Numbered from the stretch's first letter, positions 26,069-35,184 are shown. The stretch is 64,000 nt of DNA from Bacillota bacterium (GCA_023390655.1 JAEWCL010000014.1:133095-197094); one strand, 5' to 3'. Notes: generated by a model not told the origin, from the sequence alone. Made by a program: numbers and translations.

Positions 26069-27118
26069 TTAGTCGAGGGTAATGGTGATTTCGCCGGCGG
26101 CGAGCTTCTTATAGATGTCTTCGAGCTGAGTCTTGGCTTCCGCAGGAACCTCAATGTAATAGTCGCCGATGTAGACAACGCCCTGCGCCGCGCCCATCTT
26201 GAGGACCTGATCGGAGATCGTGCCTTCCAAGTATGCCTTGTAGGCAGCTTCATACGCAATGGAGGTATCCTTTACGATCGCAACGACGGCAGCGTCGGGC
26301 GCTACGGTTTCCTGGTTGAGACCGGAACCGATGCCTTTGACTTTACCTTCCTGCGCGGCTTCCATTACGCCCAGGGAAGCTTGGTTCGCCATGGGAGCAA
26401 GAACGTCCGCACCCTGGCCGATGAAGGATTTTGCAAGTTCTTTCGCGGCGTTGACATCGTCAAAGCTGCCGGTGTTGTTGGAGAGGATTTTGATGGAGGG
26501 GTCGACATACTTGACGCCCTGCTCAAAGCCCTTGCCGCCGTTTTTGATGGGCTGGATTTCGAGGCCGCCGATGAAGCCGACGGTCTTGCTTTGTGTCAGA
26601 AGCGCCGCAAGAGCGCCCATGAGGAAGCCCTGCTCGGCGTCCTGGATGGCGAAGGAAGATGCGTTTTCAGAAACCACACCGGAGTTGATGAAGAAGAACT
26701 GGGTGTCGGGATACTCGGTCGCAGTCGCGGCACCGGCATCCGCATAGCTGTTGGTGGACAGGAAGATGACGTCATAGCCTTCATCGCCAAACGTACGGAT
26801 GGCATCGGCCACGGAAGAAGCGGGCGTGTTTTCTACATACTTGACTTCAGCGCCCAGGGCTTCAATCTTCATGAGGCCGTTGTAGGCGGTGGCGTTCCAG
26901 CTCATGTCGGAAATTGCGCCTTCGAGAATCAGGGCAACCTTGGGTTTTTTAGCCGGAGCTTCCGCGGGGGTTTCCGGTTGGGCAGCCGGAGCTTCCGTGT
27001 TCGCCGCGGGGGCTTCCGTAGCCTGGGGCGCGGGGGTGGAGGGAGCGCAACCGGCGAGCGCTGCGAATACCATCAGAAGAGACAGGATAAGGGCCATGGT
27101 TTTGACGTGGTTCTTCAT
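26069..27118 (-). CDS. BMP-family substrate-binding lipoprotein (nucleoside/purine uptake)
   Basis: A 349-residue lipoprotein of the basic membrane protein/PnrA family, whose studied members bind purine nucleosides. The lipobox is LAGC with Cys24, followed by an Ala/Pro/Glu-rich tether (residues 25-60). The binding domain starts at KVALILEGAISDMSWN, with Trp and Asn in positions typical for ligand contact, and contains VIFLSTNSYADAG and the GFIGGLEIQPI hinge. ATG 27118 follows AAGGAG. First gene of the operon and divergent from a molybdenum hydroxylase gene, which fits purine import. Confidence 0.92.
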   Translation of the reverse strand: MKNHVKTMALILSLLMVFAALAGCAPSTPAPQATEAPAANTEAPAAQPETPAEAPAKKPKVALILEGAISDMSWNATAYNGLMKIEALGAEVKYVENTPASSVADAIRTFGDEGYDVIFLSTNSYADAGAATATEYPDTQFFFINSGVVSENASSFAIQDAEQGFLMGALAALLTQSKTVGFIGGLEIQPIKNGGKGFEQGVKYVDPSIKILSNNTGSFDDVNAAKELAKSFIGQGADVLAPMANQASLGVMEAAQEGKVKGIGSGLNQETVAPDAAVVAIVKDTSIAYEAAYKAYLEGTISDQVLKMGAAQGVVYIGDYYIEVPAEAKTQLEDIYKKLAAGEITITLD

Positions 27119-27318
27119 TTCTCTTTCTCCTTCAAGAAATATTATTCAGGGCAACACGTTACTAAGAAATCCGCGTTTCCCGCTGAACCAACATAGCTTG
27201 TACCAAAAATATCAGAAAGGACGTTTGATGCGTCGGAACTCCCGGACGTTTGCTCCAGTGTATCATACGGTATTGTAAATTTCCATAATTTTTTTTTGGC
27301 AACAAAAAAATTTTAATG

Positions 27319-27392
27319 CTGCCATTTTCCGAAATATCGCGCCCGGTGCGTCTCCATAAAAAATGGCAGAATATACGCAAAAGATGCACCGG
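27319..27392 (-). ncRNA. Candidate pseudoknot in the BMP operon leader
   Basis: Two interleaved inverted repeats occur: 27382-27392 with 27343-27353 (11 bp, one mismatch on the minus strand, G-U on the plus strand) and 27360-27369 with 27319-27328 (10 bp, perfect). Their order B'-A'-B-A is that of an H-type pseudoknot with loops of 12, 6 and 14 nt. A seven-T tract follows within 10 nt on the minus strand. It does not match the purine, preQ1 or other aptamer consensus sequences I know. Confidence 0.5.
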
Positions 27393-27401
27393 ATATTTGG
27401 A

Positions 27402-27410
27402 ATTGTAACA
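27402..27410 (-). promoter_or_regulatory. Extended -10 promoter for the BMP operon
   Basis: Minus strand TGTTACAAT: an extended -10 (TGn) with TACAAT. The -35 is poor. The start site would fall near 27395, just before the candidate pseudoknot. Confidence 0.45.
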
Positions 27411-27541
27411 TAGATACGATGAATCCGCCATGTTTTTTGGAAAAACGGAAATACCAAAAGATATTCCTATAAGCAATATTAATGTTCGGGTTTTCGCGAT
27501 ATGTACGTTTTTTGCCGCGGGAATCGCGGGCGGAGCGTCTC

Positions 27542-27570
27542 TTGCACGTGAGAAAAAACTGTGGAATAAT
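27542..27570 (+). promoter_or_regulatory. Promoter P1 of the selenium-type hydroxylase gene
   Basis: TTGCAC (27542-27547), a 17-bp spacer and AATAAT (27565-27570). Confidence 0.5.
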
Positions 27571-27677
27571 AAGCGCAGATCATAGATAACGCTTCTGCAT
27601 AGCGTATTTTCAGATGTGGCATGCTTTACAGAAACACTGGGATTTGACTTTCCGATCTTAAGTGAGACACAAGAGAA

Positions 27678-27706
27678 TTGAATGACGCCTCAAAACAGAA
27701 TTATAG
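27678..27706 (+). promoter_or_regulatory. Promoter P2 of the selenium-type hydroxylase gene
   Basis: TTGAAT (27678-27683), a 17-bp spacer and TTATAG (27701-27706), 28 bp before the start codon. Confidence 0.5.
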
Positions 27707-27734
27707 AACGACACCCTTAAGGGAGGAAACAAAT

Positions 27735-30293
27735 ATGTCCGCTTTTTTCGTAAATGGCGTAATGCACACGGTGGATGCGTCCAAGCGGCTGATTTATTAT
27801 CTGCGTGACGACCTTGGGCTGACTTCCGTCAAGGACGGATGTACGGAAGGCGCTTGCGGCACCTGCATGGTGCTTGTAGAAGGAAAGGCGCAGAAGGCGT
27901 GCGTGCTCAAAACCGATAAGCTTGACGGCAAAAGCATTGTTACGGTAGAAGGCCTCACCCCGCGCGAGCGGGCGGTCTACGCCTATGCGTTTTCAGAAGC
28001 CGGCGCCGTACAGTGCGGGTTTTGTACGCCCGGCATGGTGATCAGCGCAAAAGGATTGCTTGACACGACGCTTACGCCCACCCGCGAACAGGTCAAAGAG
28101 GCGATCAAGAACAACATCTGCCGCTGCACCGGCTATAAAAAGATAGAGGACGCCGTGCTTCTCGCGGCGGAGCTGTTCCGCACGGATGCGGAAATCCCCG
28201 AGCGTACGTTTACGGGCCATGCGGGGGAAAGCATGCACCGCGTGGACGCAAAAGACAAGGCGCTGGGTACCGCCATCTATGCGGACGATGTTTACATGGA
28301 AGGTATGCTCTACGGCGCCGCAAAACGCAGCGCGTATCCGCGGGCAAAGGTGCTTGCAATCCATACCGATGCCGCAAGGGCGCTCGATAAGGTGCACGCC
28401 GTGCTGACCGCAGCCGATATCCCGGGTGAAAGCAAGATCGGCCATATCAAGAAGGATTGGGATGTCCTCACCCCCGTGGGTGGCATCACCCATTACCTTG
28501 GCGACGCCGTGGCGCTTGTGGCGGCGGAAGACCGGGAGACGCTGGAGGCGGCGCTTGCCCTGATAGAAGTGGACTATGAAGAACTGGAGGCTGTGCTTAC
28601 GGCGCAGCGCGCCCTTGAGGAGGACGCGCCCCTTGTACATGAAGGCGGCAATCTCCTGTTTGAGCAGAAACTTGCGCGCGGCGACGCGGATGAGACCATC
28701 AAAAACAGCAAATATGTGGTAACCAACCACTACAGCGTGCCCTTTACCGAGCATGCGTTTTTAGAGCCGGAATGCGCGGTCGCCTACCCGGAAGGGGACG
28801 GGTTCCGCATCATCAGCGCGGACCAGGGTATTTACCAGACCCAGCACGAGTGTGCGGATATGCTCAATATCCCGCACGAAAAGGTGCGCGTTACCGCGGC
28901 CATGGTGGGCGGCGGCTTTGGCGGCAAGGAAGATATGAGCGTGCAGCATCATGCGGCGCTGCTGTCTTACCACACCAAGCGTCCTGTCAAAGTCAAGCTC
29001 AAGCGCCAGGAAAGCATACTGGTGCACCCCAAGCGCCACGCGATGGAAATGGACTTTACCACGGCCTGCGATGAAAATGGGTATCTGACGGCCATGAAGG
29101 CGGTGCTTATCTCCGATACCGGCGCGTACGCCTCCTTGGGCGGACCCGTGCTACAGCGCGCCTGCACGCACGCGGCGGGCCCCTACAACTACCAGGTGAT
29201 AGACATTTTGGGCCGCGCCATGTATACGAACAACCCGCCGGGCGGCGCGTTCCGCGGCTTTGGCGTAACGCAGAGCTGCTTTGCGACGGAATGCAACCTC
29301 AACCAGCTTGCGGAGCTTGTTGGGATTTCTCCGTTTGAAATCCGCTACCGCAACGCCATCCGCCCGGGGCAGGTGCTGCCCAACGGCCAGATTGCGGATG
29401 AGACCACGGCATTGATCGAGACGCTCGACGCCGTACGGCCGTATTATGAAGCGAACCCCAAGGCCGGCATCGCCTGCGCGATGAAAAACAGCGGCTTGGG
29501 CGTGGGTATTCCCGATACGGGACGCAGCCGCATTGAGGTAAAAGACGGCAAGGTGCGCTTACACAGCAGCGCCGCCTGCATCGGCCAGGGCATGGGCACC
29601 ATTCAGGTACAGATGTTCTGTGAGACCACGGGCCTGACGCCCGACCGTGTGACGTATGAAGCGCCGGATACCGCGCTTGCTCCGAATTCCGGCAATACGA
29701 CCGCTTCCCGGCAGACCTTGTTTACAGGCGAGGCCGTGGTGCGCGCGGCGCGCGCGCTCAAAGAAGCGATGGAGGAGGAAGGCTCGCTCGAAGCGCTTGA
29801 AGGCCGCTCCTTCTATGGAGAGTATACCGGCGTTACCGATAGGATCGGGGAACAGAAAGACAATCCCGTGAGCCATATTGCCTACGGCTATGCGACGCAC
29901 CTTGTGGAACTGGATGAAGACGGCCTGCTCTCCCGCGTAGTCGCGGCGCATGACGTTGGCCGGGCCATCAATCCCGTTGCGGTGGAAGGGCAGATCGAAG
30001 GCGGCGTTGTGATGAGCCTGGGGTATGCGCTGACGGAGGACTTCCCGCTTGTTAACGGCAAGCCCACGGCAAAGTTCGGCACGCTCGGCCTGTTCAAAGC
30101 CGACAAGGTGCCCAAGATCGTTTCGGAGATCATTGAAAAGGGCGACGGAAAGCTTGCCCACGGCGCAAAGGGTATCGGCGAAATCTGCTCCATCCCCACG
30201 CCGCCCGCCGTACAGCTCGCCTATTACAACCGGGACGGCATCTTCCGCACCAAACTCCCGCTCGAAAGCACGGCGTACAGCAAAAAGAAATAA
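27735..30293 (+). CDS. Selenium-dependent xanthine dehydrogenase-type molybdenum hydroxylase (FeS-Mo fusion)
   Basis: An 852-residue fusion of a two-cluster 2Fe-2S domain (residues 1-155; Cys36, 41, 44 and 56, then Cys94, 97, 129 and 131) to the molybdopterin-binding hydroxylase domains (about 180-850). Mo-site motifs are VGGGFGGKED, GGAFRGFG and the catalytic Glu in GAKGIGEICSIP. No FAD domain is present. This single-chain layout is the one described for the orphan-SelD-linked selenium-dependent molybdenum hydroxylases (Haft and Self family), and selD, yqeB, yqeC and a MobA-like gene lie close by. Selenium would be a labile Mo ligand, not selenocysteine. Start ATG 27735 follows AAGGGAGG. Purine hydroxylation is inferred. 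Confidence 0.88.
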   Translation: MSAFFVNGVMHTVDASKRLIYYLRDDLGLTSVKDGCTEGACGTCMVLVEGKAQKACVLKTDKLDGKSIVTVEGLTPRERAVYAYAFSEAGAVQCGFCTPGMVISAKGLLDTTLTPTREQVKEAIKNNICRCTGYKKIEDAVLLAAELFRTDAEIPERTFTGHAGESMHRVDAKDKALGTAIYADDVYMEGMLYGAAKRSAYPRAKVLAIHTDAARALDKVHAVLTAADIPGESKIGHIKKDWDVLTPVGGITHYLGDAVALVAAEDRETLEAALALIEVDYEELEAVLTAQRALEEDAPLVHEGGNLLFEQKLARGDADETIKNSKYVVTNHYSVPFTEHAFLEPECAVAYPEGDGFRIISADQGIYQTQHECADMLNIPHEKVRVTAAMVGGGFGGKEDMSVQHHAALLSYHTKRPVKVKLKRQESILVHPKRHAMEMDFTTACDENGYLTAMKAVLISDTGAYASLGGPVLQRACTHAAGPYNYQVIDILGRAMYTNNPPGGAFRGFGVTQSCFATECNLNQLAELVGISPFEIRYRNAIRPGQVLPNGQIADETTALIETLDAVRPYYEANPKAGIACAMKNSGLGVGIPDTGRSRIEVKDGKVRLHSSAACIGQGMGTIQVQMFCETTGLTPDRVTYEAPDTALAPNSGNTTASRQTLFTGEAVVRAARALKEAMEEEGSLEALEGRSFYGEYTGVTDRIGEQKDNPVSHIAYGYATHLVELDEDGLLSRVVAAHDVGRAINPVAVEGQIEGGVVMSLGYALTEDFPLVNGKPTAKFGTLGLFKADKVPKIVSEIIEKGDGKLAHGAKGIGEICSIPTPPAVQLAYYNRDGIFRTKLPLESTAYSKKK

Positions 30294-30297
30294 AAAA

Positions 30298-30319
30298 GAA
30301 AGCCCCGCAAGGGGCTTTC
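30298..30319 (-). terminator. Terminator of the MobA-like gene
   Basis: A perfect 9-bp stem (30298-30306 with 30311-30319) with a tetraloop. The minus strand continues into TTTTTTATTT, whereas the plus strand has no U-tract, so it mainly serves the minus-strand gene. Confidence 0.78.
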
Positions 30320-30333
30320 CACCACAACTATTT

Positions 30334-30380
30334 ATTACCCATTAGCCATTACCCGTTAGCCATAGCCATTAGCCATTACC
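30334..30380. repeat. Short tandem repeat of ATTAGCC/ATTACC units
   Basis: About 47 bp of degenerate repeats of CATTAGC and CATTACC-type units lie between the two convergent genes. No function is evident. Confidence 0.65.
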
Positions 30381-30384
30381 CCGC

Positions 30385-30978
30385 TCACGGCGTCCGCATC
30401 AGTTCGGAAAGCGTGTGCTCCGTATCGATATCGATCAGTTCCCGCACATCTTCCACATGGTAGCACAAAATGCGGTCCTCATGTGCCTTGATGACGACAA
30501 CGCCGCCCATATCCCCGGTGAGCGCAAGCAGTTCTTCGTTGAATTCCCGCGGGAAAATGCAGGGGTTGCCGCGCCTGCCCTCGTGCCCTGCAATGACGAT
30601 GCGGTCCGGATGCGCGCGGTAAAGCGCAACCACATTCTGAATGGTCTCTTGGCGCAGCATGGGCTGGTCGGCCACCAGGAACAGCAGCGCGTCCATATCC
30701 AAAAGCGCCTCGATCCCGATGCGGATGGTGTTGGAAAGCCCCTTTTCCGGTTCCTGGTTGATTTTCACTACAAATCCCCGGCTTCTTGCCATTTCTGCGA
30801 TTTCCGGGTACTGGGTCACAACGACGACGCTCGAAAAAATTTCGGAAGGGATGACGTTTAGCGCATGTTCCGCCATTGTCAGTCCGTCAAACGTAACGGA
30901 AAGCTTGTTGCTGCCAAACCGGCGCGAATTTCCCGCAGCCATGAGTATGCAGCCGATACGAAGCGTGGATTCTTCCAT
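30385..30978 (-). CDS. MobA-like nucleotidyltransferase (YgfJ/MocA type)
   Basis: A 197-residue NTP transferase resembling MocA/YgfJ, which adds CMP to molybdopterin to form the dinucleotide cofactor used by xanthine-dehydrogenase-type hydroxylases. The nucleotide-binding loop is ILMAAGNSRRFGSNKL (residues 11-26); the metal-binding VADQPML and the RRGNPCIFPREF substrate region follow. I start at ATG 30978 (GGAGG 9 nt upstream). It lies between two hydroxylase loci, and this family is a known component of the selenium-dependent hydroxylase gene set. Confidence 0.88.
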   Translation of the reverse strand: MEESTLRIGCILMAAGNSRRFGSNKLSVTFDGLTMAEHALNVIPSEIFSSVVVVTQYPEIAEMARSRGFVVKINQEPEKGLSNTIRIGIEALLDMDALLFLVADQPMLRQETIQNVVALYRAHPDRIVIAGHEGRRGNPCIFPREFNEELLALTGDMGGVVVIKAHEDRILCYHVEDVRELIDIDTEHTLSELMRTP

Positions 30979-31008
30979 GGGCGGCCTCCTTTGTGAATTC
31001 CTACCTTG

Positions 31009-31038
31009 AGTATACCCGTGTTTTCGCGTGCAAATCAA
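31009..31038 (-). promoter_or_regulatory. Promoter of the MobA-like gene
   Basis: Minus strand: TTGATT (31038-31033), an 18-bp spacer and TATACT (31014-31009), 30 bp before the start. Confidence 0.6.
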
Positions 31039-31138
31039 ATATTTGGTGCTACAAAAGCCGGGGCTGTTACGCGCCATACGCGCGCGTTATATATAAAATA
31101 GGATAGCGTGGTTACTAGGTTTTTGCTATAAAGAATGT

Positions 31139-31144
31139 TATAAT
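31139..31144 (+). promoter_or_regulatory. -10 element of the three-subunit hydroxylase operon
   Basis: A perfect TATAAT lies 50 bp before the start. No good -35 is present (TAGGTT at 31116), so an activator may be needed. Confidence 0.45.
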
Positions 31145-31193
31145 CAAAAAATGTAAGCGGCCAAAAAAATCTGTTAGCTTGGAGGGTTGGCGT

Positions 31194-33503
31194 ATGAGCG
31201 TAGGAAAAAGCGTTCCGCGCATAGACGCATTTGATAAAGTAACGGGCAGGGCAAAATACACCGACGATCTTGTGGAAAAAAATGCGCTGATTGCAAAGGT
31301 GCTGCATTCCACCATCGCCAACGGCCTTGTTACGAAGATGGACATCAGCGAAGCGCTCAAGGTGCCCGGTGTTGTGAAACTCATCACCTGCTTTGACGTG
31401 CCTGAGCGTCCGTTCCCCGTAGCGGGGCATCCGTGGTCAACCGACCCGTCCCATCAGGACGTTGCGGATATGCTGCTTTTGAACAAGCGCGTGCGCCTGT
31501 ATGGGGATAACATTGCCGCCGTTGTTGCGGAGGACGAGGTCGCCGCTTCCCGCGCGCTCAAAGCTATCAAGGTTGAGTATGAGGAATACCCGGTGGTGAC
31601 TGATCCCCTTGAATCGATGAAGGATGGCGTGCTGCAGCTGCATGAAGCGTACCCGAACAATATCCTTGCCCACACCGGCTCGGAAGAGGGCAATTTTGAA
31701 GAGGCCATTCAGGAGGAAGGGCTCATTAAGGTAGAAGGCTGGTATGAGACGCCCATTGTCCAGCACTGCCACATCGAGCCGCCGATTTCCTATGCCTATA
31801 TGGAAGGCAGCAAGATGACAGTCGTCTCCTCCACGCAAATTCCGCACATCACGCGGCGCGTGATCGGCCAGGCGCTGGGAATCCCCTGGGGCAGCGTGCG
31901 CGTCATAAAGCCCTACCTCGGCGGCGGGTTCGGCAACAAGCAGGATGTTCTGTATGAACCCCTCAACGCCTATTTGTCCCAGCAGGTGGGCGGCAGGCTT
32001 GTAAAGCTGGAATTGACGCGCGAAGAGACGTTCTTCGCTACCCGTGTGCGCCATGCGATGAAAATCCACCTGACCACCTACGTCCGTCCGGACGGCAGGA
32101 TTGTTGCGCGCAGCGCGCAGTATTTCTCCAACCAGGGCGCATACGCGTCGCACGGACACAGCATCTGCGCGAAGGCGATGTCCGGCTTTAAGCAGCTCTA
32201 TAACGATGAAAAAGCGAAAAAGGTGGAGGGCTACACAATATTCACCAACCTGCCTACGGCCGGTGCTATGCGCGGCTACGGCATCCCGCAGTCCATGTTT
32301 GCGGTGGAGAGCCACACGGACGATATTGCGAAAACCATCGGAATGGAACCGATGGCGTTCCGCAAACTCAATATGATGCCCGTTGGGTATTGCGATCCCT
32401 TCTCCAAGAACGTCAACTATTTTGACAGCTTCAACCAGTGCATGGAAAAGGGCAAGGAATACATCAAATGGGAAGAAAAGCGCAAGCTCTATGAAAACCA
32501 GACGGGGCCCATTCGCCGCGGCGTAGGCATGTCCATCTTTTGGTACAACACCGCCGTATGGCCGATTTCCCTTGAAGTCTCCTCCTGCCGCATGGTACTC
32601 AATCAGGACGGTTCCGTGCAGATTCAGCTTGCGGAAACCGAGATCGGCCAGGGTGCGGATACCGCGTTTGCACAGATGACGGCTGAGACGTTAGGCATCC
32701 CGTTTCAGGATGTGCATGTCGTGAGCACGCAGGATACGGATATTACCCCGTTCGGTACGGGCGCTTACGCGTCCCGCCAGACGTATGTCGGCGGCATGGC
32801 CGTCCGGCAGACGGCGGAACTGCTCAAGCGGAAGATCCTTGGCCACGCGCATGAGCTCTACCGCTTCCAGATCCTTGATCTTGATATTGCGGACGGCAAC
32901 ATTGTGCACAAATCCAACAACAACAAGGTGATTACCTCTCTAGGCAAGCTTGCGACGGAAGTGCTTTACAGCATGGTACACTCCGAGCATCTGACGGCGG
33001 AAAGCACCTACCAGTGTAAGACCAACGCCTACAGCTTTGGGTGCACCTTCGCGGAGGTGGAGGTAGATATTCCCCTGGGCAAGGTAAAGCTTCTGGATAT
33101 GGTCAACGTGCATGACTGCGGCAAGCTCATCAATCCCCAGCTTGCGGAGGCGCAGGTACACGGCGGCATGAGCATGGCCATCGGCTTCGGCCTTGGCGAG
33201 CAGATGCTCTTTGATGAAAAAACAGGAAAGCCTTTAAACGACAACTTGCTCGACTATAAATTGTCCACGTTCATGGATCATCCACATCTGGAAGCGAAGT
33301 TTGTGGAAAACTATGAACCGACAAGCGCGTATGGCACGAAGGCGCTGGGCGAGCCGCCCACGGTTTCGGGCGCGCCCGCGATCCGCAACGCCGTATTGAA
33401 CGCGACCGGCGTTTCGGTGAACAAAATCCCGCTCACCCCGCACGTGCTCTTTCCTGCATTCCAGCAGGCGGGCCTTATTTCGCGCAAGGAAGGACGGAGC
33501 TAA
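31194..33503 (+). CDS. xdhA: Xanthine dehydrogenase-type molybdopterin subunit
   Basis: A 769-residue large subunit of a xanthine dehydrogenase-family enzyme. It begins with the a/b hammerhead domain (VGKSVPRIDAFDKVTGRAKYTDDL in pieces) and then the Mo-binding domains, with LGGGFGNKQD, AMRGYGIPQS, IGQGADTAF and the catalytic Glu in KALGEPP. FAD and 2Fe-2S subunits follow directly, giving a heterotrimer that oxidises a purine or other N-heterocycle. Start ATG 31194 follows TTGGAGGG. The substrate cannot be fixed from sequence; purine is favoured by context. Confidence 0.9.
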   Translation: MSVGKSVPRIDAFDKVTGRAKYTDDLVEKNALIAKVLHSTIANGLVTKMDISEALKVPGVVKLITCFDVPERPFPVAGHPWSTDPSHQDVADMLLLNKRVRLYGDNIAAVVAEDEVAASRALKAIKVEYEEYPVVTDPLESMKDGVLQLHEAYPNNILAHTGSEEGNFEEAIQEEGLIKVEGWYETPIVQHCHIEPPISYAYMEGSKMTVVSSTQIPHITRRVIGQALGIPWGSVRVIKPYLGGGFGNKQDVLYEPLNAYLSQQVGGRLVKLELTREETFFATRVRHAMKIHLTTYVRPDGRIVARSAQYFSNQGAYASHGHSICAKAMSGFKQLYNDEKAKKVEGYTIFTNLPTAGAMRGYGIPQSMFAVESHTDDIAKTIGMEPMAFRKLNMMPVGYCDPFSKNVNYFDSFNQCMEKGKEYIKWEEKRKLYENQTGPIRRGVGMSIFWYNTAVWPISLEVSSCRMVLNQDGSVQIQLAETEIGQGADTAFAQMTAETLGIPFQDVHVVSTQDTDITPFGTGAYASRQTYVGGMAVRQTAELLKRKILGHAHELYRFQILDLDIADGNIVHKSNNNKVITSLGKLATEVLYSMVHSEHLTAESTYQCKTNAYSFGCTFAEVEVDIPLGKVKLLDMVNVHDCGKLINPQLAEAQVHGGMSMAIGFGLGEQMLFDEKTGKPLNDNLLDYKLSTFMDHPHLEAKFVENYEPTSAYGTKALGEPPTVSGAPAIRNAVLNATGVSVNKIPLTPHVLFPAFQQAGLISRKEGRS

Positions 33504-33508
33504 ACAGT

Positions 33509-34390
33509 ATGTACGATATCGAAGCATTATATGAGGCGACTTCCGTACCCCACGCCATTGAACTGCTCCAGCAGCATCCCGAGGCAAAGATCATTGCGGG
33601 CGGCAGCGACGTGCTGGTGCAGATCCGCGAAGGGCGCTTAGCAGGCGCAACGCTTGTGAGCATCCAGAGGCTTGATGAGCTGCGCGGTGTGACGATGGAA
33701 GAAGACGGCACGCTCCGCATTCTTCCGTTGACGAGCTTTACGCACATCACCAAGCACCCGCTGATCCAGAAATACATCAATGTTCTTGGTGAAGCGGTCA
33801 ACGAAGTGGGCGGCCCGCAGGTAAGGAACATCGGCACAATCGGCGGCAACACCTGCAACGGCGTCACAAGCGCCGATTCGGGCGCGACGCTGGTCGCCTG
33901 GGACGCCATTATGGAACTGACCGGCCCTGAGGGCGTACGTCAGCTCCCCATTCAGGAGTTTTACGTGAAGGCGGGCAAGGTAGCCTTGCAGCCTGCGGAA
34001 CTTTTAACGGCTATCCGCATCCCCCGGGAAAGCTACGAAAGCTGCAAGGGGAACTATATCAAGTATGCCATGCGAAACGCCATGGACATTGCCACCCTAG
34101 GCTGCTCCGTGAACGTGCGCCTGTCGGGGGATAAGAAGACGGTGGAGCGCATGCGCGTTGCGTTCGGCGTCGCGGGCCCCGTGCCCATGCGCGCGCCAAG
34201 CGCGGAGGCTGCGGCAAATGGAAAGCCCGTCTCCATGGAAACCGTGGAAGCCGCCGGAACCGCGTCGCTTCTTGACGTCAACCCGCGCACGAGCTGGCGC
34301 GCCAGCAAGGAGCTGCGCCTGCAACTGGTAGAGGAATTGACCAAGCGCGCGTTTATCCGCGCCATTGAGCTTGCGGGAGGTACGCTATGA
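33509..34390 (+). CDS. xdhB: Xanthine dehydrogenase-type FAD-binding subunit
   Basis: A 293-residue CO-dehydrogenase-M/FAD-binding domain protein. FAD-binding motifs are IIAGGSDVLVQIR (about residues 28-40) and NIGTIGGNTCNG (about 111-122); the C-terminal CO_deh_flav_C domain contains MRVAFGVAGPVPMRA. It passes electrons from the 2Fe-2S subunit to NAD or another acceptor. It starts 5 bp after xdhA and overlaps xdhC by 4 bp. Confidence 0.93.
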   Translation: MYDIEALYEATSVPHAIELLQQHPEAKIIAGGSDVLVQIREGRLAGATLVSIQRLDELRGVTMEEDGTLRILPLTSFTHITKHPLIQKYINVLGEAVNEVGGPQVRNIGTIGGNTCNGVTSADSGATLVAWDAIMELTGPEGVRQLPIQEFYVKAGKVALQPAELLTAIRIPRESYESCKGNYIKYAMRNAMDIATLGCSVNVRLSGDKKTVERMRVAFGVAGPVPMRAPSAEAAANGKPVSMETVEAAGTASLLDVNPRTSWRASKELRLQLVEELTKRAFIRAIELAGGTL

Positions 34391-34878
34391 AACAGATGCA
34401 ATTGGTGCGCTGTACCATAAACGGCAAAGAAGTGGCCAATTATGTGGATGTGCGCGCTTCGCTTACGGATATGCTGCGCAATGAATACCGGCTGACCAGC
34501 GTGAAAAAGGGTTGCGAAGTCGGCGAATGCGGCGCGTGCAACGTCATCATCGATGGCGAGTGCTTCAACTCCTGCATTTATCTCGCGGTCTGGGCGGAAG
34601 GCAAGAGTATCCGCACGCTGGAGAGCCTGTTGGGCCCCAATGGCGAGCTTGCGGATATCCAGCAGGCGTTTATTGAAGAAGGCGCCGTCCAGTGCGGTTT
34701 CTGCACGCCCGGCTTTATCATGACGGCTGTGGAGATTTTAGAATCCGGCCACGAGTATACGCGCGATGAACTCAGAAAGCTGCTTGCCGGCCATCTTTGC
34801 CGGTGCACGGGATATGAAAATATCCTGAACGCCGTGGAAAAGACCATGAAGCAGCGGCTTGCGGCGGCAAAGGCATAA
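34387..34878 (+). CDS. xdhC: Xanthine dehydrogenase-type 2Fe-2S subunit
   Basis: A 163-residue protein with a plant-type ferredoxin cluster (GCEVGECGACNV then a fourth Cys in CFNSC) and a helical-bundle cluster (VQCGFCTPGF and LCRCTGYENI). It is the small subunit that links the Mo site to FAD. It overlaps the FAD subunit gene by ATGA, so the three subunits are translationally coupled. Confidence 0.95.
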   Translation: MKQMQLVRCTINGKEVANYVDVRASLTDMLRNEYRLTSVKKGCEVGECGACNVIIDGECFNSCIYLAVWAEGKSIRTLESLLGPNGELADIQQAFIEEGAVQCGFCTPGFIMTAVEILESGHEYTRDELRKLLAGHLCRCTGYENILNAVEKTMKQRLAAAKA

Positions 34879-34883
34879 GCGAT

Positions 34884-35171
34884 ATGCAGGAGCAACGCCT
34901 GTACCTGATCCTGCTTGAAAACAGCAAGCCATTGACGGGTGCGGCGATAGAGGGCCATGCGGCGCATCTGAGGGCGCTTGATGAAGCGGGCAGGCTTGTG
35001 GTTTGCGGCCCGTTCACAGATTATCCCGGCGGCATGGTGCTCATCCGTGCAGGTTCTCTGGAGGAGGCGCACGCCACCGCAAAAAACGATCCGTTTGTCA
35101 GCGGCGGGTACAAAACGTATTCCATCCGTACGCTCGGCTGGGCGAACAAAGAGAACAACTACGGAGTATGA
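34884..35171 (+). CDS. YciI-family protein
   Basis: A 95-residue YciI-like alpha+beta barrel protein. Family features are the N-terminal YLILLENS strand, GHAAHLRALDEAGRLVVCGPF with the conserved His, and NDPFVSGGYKTYSI with the Asp-Pro pair. It starts 5 bp after xdhC and therefore belongs to the same operon. Members can bind small ring compounds or have hydrolase activity, but no specific role is established; a link to the hydroxylase product is an inference. Confidence 0.87.
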   Translation: MQEQRLYLILLENSKPLTGAAIEGHAAHLRALDEAGRLVVCGPFTDYPGGMVLIRAGSLEEAHATAKNDPFVSGGYKTYSIRTLGWANKENNYGV

Positions 35172-35184
35172 TTATCATATAACA

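Noticed and set aside
27219..27252. Two GGACGTTTG direct repeats 25 bp apart in the BMP leader
   Set aside because: Only 9 bp each and without dyad symmetry; too weak to call an operator.
27119..27300. Possible purine (guanine/adenine) riboswitch before the BMP operon
   Set aside because: I looked for the conserved TATAAT/TATGG, TTTCTACC and CCGTAAA elements and did not find them in order.
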